14,502 nt of DNA from Sphaerochaetaceae bacterium (GTDB lineage: Bacteria; Spirochaetota; Spirochaetia; Sphaerochaetales; Sphaerochaetaceae). Shown piece by piece: positions 6,757 to 13,387 of the stretch (position 1 is the stretch's first letter; the number at the start of each line of letters is the position of its first letter). Location: positions 1 to 14,502 of the forward strand of contig JAKSPF010000011.1 of NCBI GenBank assembly GCA_024405065.1, in the 5' to 3' direction. The notes beneath the pieces are model-generated. The model ran no database searches. It was given only the letters and a program-made list of their open reading frames with translations, and was not told where the DNA came from. A program made the translations under genes and the position numbers.

Positions 6757-6909
6757 ATGACTGACATAGATTTCAGACTTTCAACTGTGAGAAGTGCAGA
6801 TATGATTGCCGTTGTTGAAGACGGAGGGATTGCGGAAAAGGGTACAAGGACCGAGCTTCTTGCCCTTCACGGCAGATATGCACATCTTGAAGAGGCGCAG
6901 GTACTATGA
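6757..6909 (+). pseudogene. Remnant of an ABC exporter ATPase C-terminus, 50 codons
   Basis: An open frame from ATG 6757 to TGA 6907-6909 encodes a short protein beginning MTDIDFRLSTVRSAD and continuing with a G-G-I-A-E-K-G-T-x-T-E-L-L block and HGRYAHLEEAQ. This order is the tail of MsbA/LmrA-type ABC half-transporters, from the switch (H-loop) to the end: normally A-H-R-L-S-T-V-R-x-A-D, then D-x-G-x-I-x-E-x-G-T-H-x-E-L-L and G-x-Y-x-x-L. Here the H-loop His is Phe (DFRLSTV), and everything upstream (membrane domain, Walker A, signature, Walker B) is absent. The first residues could be the retained start of the same gene, joined to its end by an in-frame deletion. The stop overlaps the OPT start as ATGA, so the frame may still matter for translation of the next gene. 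Confidence 0.75.
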
Positions 6910-8471
6910 AAAACGTTGAAAGACAATTTACTTTGCGTGGTTTTTTACTCGGTTTTGCAGGTTTGTGCGTAATCACAGCAAGTTCAATGAATGTTGCTTT
7001 GAGGTTGGGTGCACTTCCGTGGCCTACTGTGTTTGTAACGGTAATTTCAATGGCGGTGCTCGGAAAATGTCGTAATTCTTCACTTAAAGAGATAAACGTC
7101 ACACATACGATGATGAGTTCGGGTGCCATGGTTGCAGGTGGACTTGCGTTTACCCTTCCTGCTGTGTGGATGTTGAATTCCGGACAGGAACCCGATTTTT
7201 TTTCCGCAGTCACGGTTACGGTATGCGGTTCTCTGCTCGGAACTTTGTTTTCCGCAATGTTCCGGAAAACTCTTATTGAGGACAGGGCGCTTTCTTTTCC
7301 TATAGGCAAGGCCGCCTATGAAACGATTGTTACCGGAATAAAAAAAAGCAGGGATTCCGTAATTCTTGTAAGTTCAATGATTTTTTCCGCAATATTCACT
7401 GCAATAAGAGATTTTACGGGACTGATTCCTGCGTCAATTGTTCTTTACGGCGGAGGTACATCCGTAGGTTCTGTGTCTCTTTGGGTAAGTCCTATGGCTC
7501 TTGCAATAGGTGCGATGATAGGTAAGCTTTCCGCTTTTCTCTGGCTGGGAGGGGCTGTTTTTTCCAATTTTGTGCTGGCTCCTCTCGGAATGTCGCCGGT
7601 ATTCCGGCAAAATCTCGGTCTCGGAGTTATGATGGGAACCGGTGCAGGAGTGCTGGTGAAGCTTGTTGCAGAGTTGTTTGCGGGATTGAAAAAAGCGGAC
7701 GGAAAGAATAAAATCAGGGTGAAGCGTTCAACCGTATTACCGGTATTGTTTGTTGTTCTCATGGCATCAGGGGTGCTTTCAATCGGAACGCCGCTTACTT
7801 TTGCAGAAGCTGCGGTAACGTGTGTATTGTGTTGTGCTGCAACGCTTCTGTCCGGAATTCTTACCGGTCAGAGCGGGGTGAATCCAATGGAAATATTCGG
7901 CATTCTTGTAATGCTTGCGGTAGGAACACTGTTTAAGAGTGCAGTTGGAACAATGATAATGATTTCATCTGTAACGGCTGTGGCATGCGGGCTTTGCGGA
8001 GACGTAACAAATGATCTGAAAAGCGGAAGTCTTTTGGGAACGGACAGCAGGCAGCAGATTCTTGCAGAGGGAATAGGCGGAGTGATAGGAGCGTTTCTCT
8101 CGGTTGCAGTGCTCTTTGCAATTAAAAAAGTGTTCGGTGAATTCGGCACTGATGTTCTTCCTGCTCCACAGGCGGCTGCGGTTGCTTCAATGGCAGGCGG
8201 TATGACTGATGCACGTGCAATATGCATAGGTCTTGCAGCAGGAATTATTTTCTATCTTTGTAAAGTTCCTGCGGCAACTTTGGGGCTTGGCATATATCTT
8301 TCAATGAATATCTCTTTTACGGTGGGAATCGGGGCTGTGATCGCCCTTTTTTGCAGTATGCGTAGTTCTGAGGGAAAAATTGTTACCGTTTCAAGCGGTC
8401 TTTTGGGCGGAGAAGGAATATGCGGAGTTCTGACTGCTATAATTTCAATGTTCGCTCATAGTATCTGTTGA
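6906..8471 (+). CDS. OPT-family oligopeptide / metal-chelate transporter
   Basis: A 521-residue, very hydrophobic membrane protein with many predicted helices. SFPIGKAAYETIVTG (about 129-143) matches the conserved F-P-x-G-x-A-A-x-E element of OPT proteins. A second region, LSFPIG-like in role, is echoed by the later PAPQAAAVASMAGG stretch. Family members import small peptides or metal chelates across the inner membrane, driven by a cation gradient; the substrate here is unknown. It is somewhat shorter than many bacterial OPT proteins (often above 600 aa), but both ends look intact. The ATG overlaps the TGA of the ABC remnant, and a purine-rich GAGG lies upstream within that remnant (about 6891-6894). 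Together with the D-amino-acid deacylase and NSS genes it suggests a peptide- and amino-acid-based lifestyle, which is inference. Confidence 0.8.
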   Translation: MKNVERQFTLRGFLLGFAGLCVITASSMNVALRLGALPWPTVFVTVISMAVLGKCRNSSLKEINVTHTMMSSGAMVAGGLAFTLPAVWMLNSGQEPDFFSAVTVTVCGSLLGTLFSAMFRKTLIEDRALSFPIGKAAYETIVTGIKKSRDSVILVSSMIFSAIFTAIRDFTGLIPASIVLYGGGTSVGSVSLWVSPMALAIGAMIGKLSAFLWLGGAVFSNFVLAPLGMSPVFRQNLGLGVMMGTGAGVLVKLVAELFAGLKKADGKNKIRVKRSTVLPVLFVVLMASGVLSIGTPLTFAEAAVTCVLCCAATLLSGILTGQSGVNPMEIFGILVMLAVGTLFKSAVGTMIMISSVTAVACGLCGDVTNDLKSGSLLGTDSRQQILAEGIGGVIGAFLSVAVLFAIKKVFGEFGTDVLPAPQAAAVASMAGGMTDARAICIGLAAGIIFYLCKVPAATLGLGIYLSMNISFTVGIGAVIALFCSMRSSEGKIVTVSSGLLGGEGICGVLTAIISMFAHSIC

Positions 8472-8495
8472 CAAAAAGTGTAGGAGGAAAGCGAT

Positions 8496-9605
8496 ATGCC
8501 GGAAATAATTTTGAAAAATGTTACAAAAAAATGGGGAAACTTTGTTGCTGTAAACAACCTTTCTATGACGATTGAAGACGGAGCATTCATTACCTTGCTC
8601 GGACCTTCGGGGTGTGGAAAAACAACAACATTAAGGATGCTTGCAGGACTTGAAACACCTACAAGCGGAGAAATTGTGATGAATGGAGTTACAGTTTTCA
8701 GTTCAGATAGAGGAATCAATGTTCCGGCTGCAAAAAGAGATGTGGGTTTTCTTTTCCAGAATTACGCTCTTTGGCCTCATATGACCGTCTATCAGAATAT
8801 AGCGTTCGGACTTGAGACTCAGAAGTGGGAGAAACAGAAAATACGGGATCGTGTGGCTGAAATGCTCCGTCTTATGAAGATTGAACAGTTTGCACAAAGA
8901 TATCCGGCGGAGCTTTCCGGAGGTCAGCAGCAGAGGGTTGCCATTGCAAGAACTCTTGCTCCTGAACCTGAAGTACTTTTTATGGACGAGCCTCTTTCAA
9001 ACCTTGATGCAAAACTCAGAGGGGAAATGAGAACTGAACTCAAAAGACTTCACGTTGATACAGGCTCAACTTTTGTCTACGTGACTCACGATCAACTTGA
9101 GGCAATGACTCTTGCAACAAAAATCTGCCTTATGAGTGAAGGGGTTGTGCAACAGTATGCACCGCCTCTTACTGTATACGATTGTCCTTCAAATCTCTTT
9201 GTGGCTGATTTTGTCGGTAATCCTACAATGAACATCGTGAATGCCAAAGCAGAAAAGACCGGAAGCGACAGCGTTGCTCTTGAAATATGGGGAAAAAGAT
9301 ATGAATTCGTTTCTTCTTCTGATTTTGAGCTTAAGTCGGCAGATGTGGTACTTGGCATCAGACCGGAGTTTTTGCCTATTTCCGAAAACGGAAAGATTGA
9401 GGGTACTGTCTATTCAACTTTGCCTGCCGGTATGGAAACAACAATAAAGATTGCAGTCGGTAACACGATTATTTCCTCCGTGATGTTCGGTTCAATGGAC
9501 TTTTCGGTTGATTCAAAAATAAGATTTGATGTTTACGGCAGCAAAATTCTTCTGTTTGACAAAAACACCGGATGTAACATTGCCTACGGCAGCCTGAGAA
9601 CATGA
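8496..9605 (+). CDS. ABC transporter ATP-binding protein, MalK/UgpC/MsmX type
   Basis: Cytoplasmic ATPase of the sugar-importer (CUT1) class, 369 aa, the standard length with a C-terminal regulatory (TOBE/OB) domain. Walker A GPSGCGKT (36-43), Q-loop Gln88, signature LSGGQQQ (140-146), Walker B LFMDEP (161-166), D-loop SNLD (168-171) and H-loop His198 are all present. YVTHDQLEAMTLA and VADFVGNP are typical of MalK/UgpC. IRPEFL in the C-terminal domain matches the usual GIRPE motif. The ribosome site TAGGAGGA is strong, with a 24-base gap after the OPT gene. No permease or solute-binding protein lies next to it, so it may be a shared ATPase serving several sugar importers, as MsmX does in Bacillus. 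That role is inferred. Confidence 0.93.
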   Translation: MPEIILKNVTKKWGNFVAVNNLSMTIEDGAFITLLGPSGCGKTTTLRMLAGLETPTSGEIVMNGVTVFSSDRGINVPAAKRDVGFLFQNYALWPHMTVYQNIAFGLETQKWEKQKIRDRVAEMLRLMKIEQFAQRYPAELSGGQQQRVAIARTLAPEPEVLFMDEPLSNLDAKLRGEMRTELKRLHVDTGSTFVYVTHDQLEAMTLATKICLMSEGVVQQYAPPLTVYDCPSNLFVADFVGNPTMNIVNAKAEKTGSDSVALEIWGKRYEFVSSSDFELKSADVVLGIRPEFLPISENGKIEGTVYSTLPAGMETTIKIAVGNTIISSVMFGSMDFSVDSKIRFDVYGSKILLFDKNTGCNIAYGSLRT

Positions 9606-9646
9606 TTGCTTTGAGAGCCAAGTTCGGGATTTATATGAAGTGAGTT
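9606..9646. other. Short gap between convergent ABC ATPase and deacylase genes
   Basis: Forty-one bases separate two convergent stop codons. I found no hairpin followed by a T-run in either direction, so termination here is either factor-dependent or read-through is tolerated. Confidence 0.4.
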
Positions 9647-11143
9647 TTAAAAGTCTTCCTTGAAAATCACATTTCCATTGATTGAATCAGTTGTTTTTCC
9701 GTCTTTTACGGCACACTTTCCGTTAACATAAACATCTGTGACGGAAAGATCTTTTTCATCAAGCAGGGTGATGTCCGCATTCATTCCTTCACGGATAAAA
9801 CCTATATCCTTAAATCCGAATCTCTCCGCACAGCGCCCGGTCATTCTGCTTACTGCCTGAGCAAGTGAGAGAGTTCCGGTTTCAAGCACATAACGTTTCA
9901 GAAGATGAGGAGCAGCCTCAAAACTTCTCGGATGTGCTGCAGCTCCCGTATAAAGTGCATCTGTACCGAAACACATAAGATCATCGTTGAGTATTTTTAT
10001 CAGGCTTTCTTCGGTTTCCGTGGTATCTGTCATCACAGCAGCACCGTTTTCATCTGCCAATATGTCAAACAGGGCACTGTACGGGTCTGAACCCAGTTCA
10101 GACAGGGCTTTGCCCTCAAGGTCAGGTCTGCTGTCCAATACTTTTATGTTGATGTTGTCAAAGCCGCATAGTTTTACAATGCTGTCCCATCCGTCAGGGT
10201 TTTCCATCTGGTTTTGTATGGCAGACCTGTCCCCGCGCAGTGCCCGTTTCATTTCCGCCTTGTCCAGTTTCAGTACTGACGGCGGCAGAAGGCTGAACAG
10301 ACTTGTGCTTCCGAAGGTGTAAGGATACTGGTCAAAAGCAACATTTACACCTCTTTTGCGTGCGTTACGGATTTTTTCACGGACAATATCTACCTTGTCC
10401 TGATTTGCCATCCCGATTACTTTGAGATGTGAGATTTCAAGCTGACAGCCTGCCTTTTCAGCATAGTTTATCACTTCATCTATTGAGGAAAGAATCTCAT
10501 CTCCTTCACAGCGGTGGTGCACCGTAAATACAGCATTGTGTTTCTTTACCGTTTTAAGAAGGCTTACAATTTCCTTTTCTTCGGCAAAAAGGCACGGTGC
10601 ATAGTAAAGTCCGCTTGAGAAACCGAGACAGCCCTGAGAGAGAGACCTGTCCAGCAATTCACACATCAGTTCAATTTCAGCGTCAGATGCAGGACGGTTG
10701 GGATTACCCTTTATTGCCGCCATTCTGAGAGTGCTGTGACTCTGCAGAAAACCCATATTTATTCCTGCTCTGAAATTCTCGGTAAATGATGTAAAGTCGG
10801 TCCAGTTCCACCTGTCCCAAGTACCTACGATATCGGCAAAGCACGGCGGGTCATTCTTTTTTCTCGGCCATACGCCGATTCCGCAGTTGCCTGAAATATC
10901 GGTTGTGATACCCTGAAGAGTTTTGCAGGTCATCTGCGGTTGACGTAACGCCTGAAGTTCACTGTGAGCATGAACATCTATGAAACCGGGACATAGAATT
11001 TTTGAAGAACAATCAAGTACCTCACATGACGTATCTTCTGTTTTTCCCGTTTTTTCAATCTTTCCGTCTTTTACAACTACATCTGAACGGTAAGGCTCTG
11101 TGTCTGTTCCGTCAGTTATAAGAGCATTTTTGAAAATTATCAT
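9647..11143 (-). CDS. N-acyl-D-amino-acid deacylase (D-aminoacylase), amidohydrolase superfamily
   Basis: Hydrolyses N-acyl-D-amino acids to a D-amino acid and a carboxylate; the family also includes dihydroorotase-like and D-hydantoinase-like enzymes. The 498 residues match family length. PGFIDVHAHSE (52-62) gives metal ligands His58 and His60; GNCG has Cys87, the position of the zinc-binding cysteine in D-aminoacylase; His209 (HHR) and His239 (ISHLK) match the remaining histidines; Asp395 lies in FGTDAL. AHPRSF (403-408) and the C-terminal EGMNADITLLD are strong family marks. The HHRCEGD segment varies from the usual H-x-R-(D/N)-E, so substrate preference may differ. The protein has no signal peptide and should be cytoplasmic. 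Its ATG overlaps the stop of the upstream regulator as ATGA, which implies coupled translation. Confidence 0.9.
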   Translation of the reverse strand: MIIFKNALITDGTDTEPYRSDVVVKDGKIEKTGKTEDTSCEVLDCSSKILCPGFIDVHAHSELQALRQPQMTCKTLQGITTDISGNCGIGVWPRKKNDPPCFADIVGTWDRWNWTDFTSFTENFRAGINMGFLQSHSTLRMAAIKGNPNRPASDAEIELMCELLDRSLSQGCLGFSSGLYYAPCLFAEEKEIVSLLKTVKKHNAVFTVHHRCEGDEILSSIDEVINYAEKAGCQLEISHLKVIGMANQDKVDIVREKIRNARKRGVNVAFDQYPYTFGSTSLFSLLPPSVLKLDKAEMKRALRGDRSAIQNQMENPDGWDSIVKLCGFDNINIKVLDSRPDLEGKALSELGSDPYSALFDILADENGAAVMTDTTETEESLIKILNDDLMCFGTDALYTGAAAHPRSFEAAPHLLKRYVLETGTLSLAQAVSRMTGRCAERFGFKDIGFIREGMNADITLLDEKDLSVTDVYVNGKCAVKDGKTTDSINGNVIFKEDF

Positions 11144-11943
11144 TCCGTAATGGCCTCTATCAGCATTGAAATCAAATTCTGTGAATTTCCTCTCAAATCA
11201 ATTGTGGCAAGAGAAGCCTTGAGCTGTCCCATTTTGTTTGTTCCGAAAGTTGCAGGCGGCAATCCCGCTTTTTTCATCTGCTGTGTCAATACGGCAAACG
11301 CAGTCTGCTCATTTGCCAGTACAAAGGGACGGATTCTGAGTACTTCCGAAAAAAGAAAGGCTGCACGCGCAACCGGATGAAGAACGCTCCATGCTCCGGC
11401 ATACTGACCGAGCATTGCTTCAACTTCCTGTTTTTTCGTGCTGTCCGGAAAATATTTTCCCGCAACCTCTGAAACAGGATAGAGCAGAGCCTTATTGATG
11501 TCACAAAGCGTTTTTTCGGAAATCTCCTGCGGGAGATTTGACAGAACCTTGTTCATACAGAGAATCATAACCTGTTCTTCAAGAGAAAAGTTCTGTACTT
11601 TAAGTGAAATGACATCCGCAATTTTTTCTTTTCTGATTTCATTACCTGCAAAGGCAAAGGCATCACTGATAATTGCAACTTTCACAACTTCACTGAGAGG
11701 TCTTTCATAACCCTGAATGCTGTTCAAAACGGAGTAATCCTGAGTTCCTGTTCTGAGACTTCTGTTTTTGATGTACCTGAGAGTTCTGCCGTCTGCCGGT
11801 CTCTGAGTTTCAACAGGAATACCCCATACCCAGTTTCCGCAACGGCTTACTCCTTCAATTCTTCCGCTCTCACACAGTGTTCTTACACGTCTTTCACTGA
11901 TGCCCCACTTGTGTGATGCTTCCTTTACGCTCATGTATTCCAT
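11140..11943 (-). CDS. Helix-turn-helix protein with degenerate, catalytically dead Fic domain
   Basis: A 267-residue cytoplasmic protein, probably a regulator. Residues 4-50 form an excisionase/MerR-like helix-turn-helix: SVKEASHKWGISERRVRTLC, then GRIEGVSRCGNWVWGIP. The rest resembles a Fic domain. AAFLFSEVLRIRPF (194-207) followed by VLANEQ (208-213) aligns with the Fic active-site loop H-P-F-x-x-G-N-G-R, here R-P-F-V-L-A-N-E-Q. The catalytic His and the anion-binding Gly-Asn-Gly-Arg are therefore lost. AFAFAGN (95-101) aligns with the inhibitory S-S-x-I-E-G-N helix, with Glu replaced by Ala. AMPylation is not expected. The ATG at 11943 has no Shine-Dalgarno sequence and sits six bases after a predicted -10, which points to a leaderless mRNA; the ATG at residue 4 is an alternative. 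It is first in an operon with the deacylase and divergent from an MFS gene. Confidence 0.85.
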   Translation of the reverse strand: MEYMSVKEASHKWGISERRVRTLCESGRIEGVSRCGNWVWGIPVETQRPADGRTLRYIKNRSLRTGTQDYSVLNSIQGYERPLSEVVKVAIISDAFAFAGNEIRKEKIADVISLKVQNFSLEEQVMILCMNKVLSNLPQEISEKTLCDINKALLYPVSEVAGKYFPDSTKKQEVEAMLGQYAGAWSVLHPVARAAFLFSEVLRIRPFVLANEQTAFAVLTQQMKKAGLPPATFGTNKMGQLKASLATIDLRGNSQNLISMLIEAITE

Positions 11944-11949
11944 AACAAT

Positions 11950-11978
11950 AGAATACTTTCAAAAAGAGCGTTTTGCAA
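11950..11978 (-). promoter_or_regulatory. Predicted sigma-70 promoter for the HTH-Fic / deacylase operon
   Basis: On the minus strand: TTGCAA (11978-11973), a 17-base spacer and TATTCT (11955-11950). The -10 element ends six bases before the ATG at 11943, so the predicted transcript begins at the start codon, as for gpsA. Confidence 0.45.
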
Positions 11979-11984
11979 TGCTTG

Positions 11985-12007
11985 TCAATACTCTTGATAA
12001 ATATTGA
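11985..12007. promoter_or_regulatory. Inverted repeat in the divergent promoter region, candidate operator
   Basis: TCAATA (11985-11990) and TATTGA (12002-12007) are separated by 11 bases, and flanking GTC and GAC extend the symmetry with one bulged base. The dyad surrounds the -35 of the MFS promoter (11994-11999) and lies close to the -35 of the regulator promoter, a good place for the HTH-Fic protein to bind. Binding is inferred. Confidence 0.35.
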
Positions 12008-12022
12008 GACGGAATATAAGAT
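11994..12022 (+). promoter_or_regulatory. Predicted sigma-70 promoter for the MFS transporter gene
   Basis: TTGATA (11994-11999), a 17-base spacer and TAAGAT (12017-12022). A start near 12029 leaves a leader of about 20 bases with GGAG at 12035-12038. Confidence 0.45.
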
Positions 12023-12048
12023 TACACCGGTTTCGGAGATGCCGTAAA

Positions 12049-13308
12049 ATGAACGGTAAAAAATACGGGTTTAATACTGTTGCTACGCTTACTGCGTTGC
12101 TTATTACTTATTTTCTTTCAGCTTTTGTGAAAATTTCCGCGTCTGTGGTGATTCCCATATATCAGGAAAAACTCGGCTTCACATCCTCTCTTGCAGGTTT
12201 CATCTCAAGTATGTACTACATGCCTTATGCATTCATGCAACTTCTGACAGGTCCTCTGTGCAGAAAATTCGGTCCTCAGGGTGTTGTTGCTTCAGGATTG
12301 TTGCTGTGTGCCGCAGGCGGTGTTATGTTCGGCTTTCCCTCAAATCTGTATCTGGTGATTGTCGGACGATTTCTGATGGGACTCGGGATGGGGGTCAGTT
12401 TCATCTCCGTTGTTTCATTTATCCAGAATAATTTTGACGGCAGATTCTACGGAAAACTTATGGGGTTTTCAATAATGATCTGTAATTTCGGGTCAGCCTG
12501 TTCTTCCGAACCTCTGCGTGCTCTTCTCAAGATTGTAAGTGAAAGAACCGTTTTCATCTGCCTTTCGGCAATTATGGTGGTTCTTGCTTTGTCGTTGTTG
12601 ATTCTCGGCAGAAAGGACTGCAGACGGAATCCGGAAGAAATCGGAGCATCAGATTCCCTTATGGCTCAGATTGCGGACAGCATGAAGATTGTAATTCACA
12701 ACAGGTATGTGTTGTGCGGTCTTTTGCTGTGGGTTTGTTATAATGCGGTGCTTATGGCTTATCAGGGACTGTGGTGTGTGAAATGGACTGAAATTATTTT
12801 CAGCGGCACAGGGTATTCGTACGGGCTGAGCGGAACATTGATTGCGGTGGGAGTAATGATCGGTTGTGTGATTTCAGACAACATACGTTTTCCGAAAAAC
12901 AGTTATGCTGTTTCCGTTTGGAATGTGTGCCTTGCAAATATTCTTCTGTTCTTTGTTGCAATTCTTTACCGCAAATTCGGCAGTTCTTTCTTTGTTCTTC
13001 TTGTGATTGATACCCTGTACGGAATATCAACCGGACATATCTGTGTACAGGAAACTGCAATGGTACGGGAGAGAACCGATGCTGTACATAATGCCACGAT
13101 AATGGGTATTCTCAATTTTTTTGCAAATCTGTGTTCTCAGAATGTTCAATGGCTCACCGGAGTTATGATTGACCGGTTCGGCTCTGTATCGGAAAACATT
13201 GCCGATTCGTTTTTTCTTACTTTTTCTGTTCTTGAATTTGTGTTCATTGTTGTTTTTCTGTTTACAGGGAGTCTTAGAAAGGCTGTAGATTCTTCCGATT
13301 TGCGATAA
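12049..13308 (+). CDS. Major facilitator superfamily transporter
   Basis: Inner-membrane transporter of 419 aa with about twelve hydrophobic segments. I start it at ATG 12049, ten bases after GGAG; the frame is open further upstream to a TTG at 12004, but that start lacks a ribosome site and lies upstream of the proposed transcription start. GPLCRKFGPQGV (68-79), between helices two and three, matches MFS motif A, with Arg-Lys kept but the usual Asp replaced by Cys. GRFLMGLGMGVSF (106-118) corresponds to helix four. A cytoplasmic loop near 200-220 separates the two halves. The substrate cannot be read from sequence. Divergence from the HTH-Fic/deacylase operon suggests it carries the deacylase substrate, such as an N-acyl-amino acid or small peptide, or exports a product. 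Confidence 0.9.
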   Translation: MNGKKYGFNTVATLTALLITYFLSAFVKISASVVIPIYQEKLGFTSSLAGFISSMYYMPYAFMQLLTGPLCRKFGPQGVVASGLLLCAAGGVMFGFPSNLYLVIVGRFLMGLGMGVSFISVVSFIQNNFDGRFYGKLMGFSIMICNFGSACSSEPLRALLKIVSERTVFICLSAIMVVLALSLLILGRKDCRRNPEEIGASDSLMAQIADSMKIVIHNRYVLCGLLLWVCYNAVLMAYQGLWCVKWTEIIFSGTGYSYGLSGTLIAVGVMIGCVISDNIRFPKNSYAVSVWNVCLANILLFFVAILYRKFGSSFFVLLVIDTLYGISTGHICVQETAMVRERTDAVHNATIMGILNFFANLCSQNVQWLTGVMIDRFGSVSENIADSFFLTFSVLEFVFIVVFLFTGSLRKAVDSSDLR

Positions 13309-13322
13309 AGATCAGAAAGAAT

Positions 13323-13351
13323 TTGACTTCTTTTCAACGGTAGTTGATAAT
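13323..13351 (+). promoter_or_regulatory. Predicted sigma-70 promoter for the Gfo/Idh gene
   Basis: TTGACT (13323-13328), a 17-base spacer and GATAAT (13346-13351), 36 bases upstream of the ATG. This suggests the oxidoreductase gene is transcribed separately from the MFS gene. Confidence 0.55.
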
Positions 13352-13387
13352 CTACGGAGGAATTTTTACGGATAAATTGAGGTGTTT

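Noticed and set aside
6773..7309. 178-codon minus-strand frame opposite the ABC remnant and the OPT gene
   Set aside because: It is antisense to well-supported plus-strand coding sequence, has no family resemblance, and its composition is that expected from the opposite strand of a membrane protein gene.
7445..8227. Minus-strand frames of 105 and 119 codons inside the OPT gene
   Set aside because: Low-complexity Ala/Pro/Thr-rich sequences typical of the antisense of hydrophobic codons, with no convincing ribosome sites.
8468..8473. TTGACA hexamer at the end of the OPT gene as a promoter for the ABC ATPase
   Set aside because: No acceptable -10 element lies 16-18 bases downstream, and the sequence there is the ribosome site of the next gene.
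9606..9646. Bidirectional terminator between the ABC ATPase and deacylase genes
   Set aside because: I found no stem of useful length and no T-run in either direction.
12004..12048. Longer MFS reading frame starting at TTG 12004
   Set aside because: It lacks a ribosome site, adds an Arg-rich stretch not expected in an MFS protein, and overlaps the proposed promoter.
13356..13387. GGAGG at 13356 as the ribosome site of a leader peptide before the Gfo/Idh gene
   Set aside because: No ATG or GTG follows at a workable distance with a meaningful frame.
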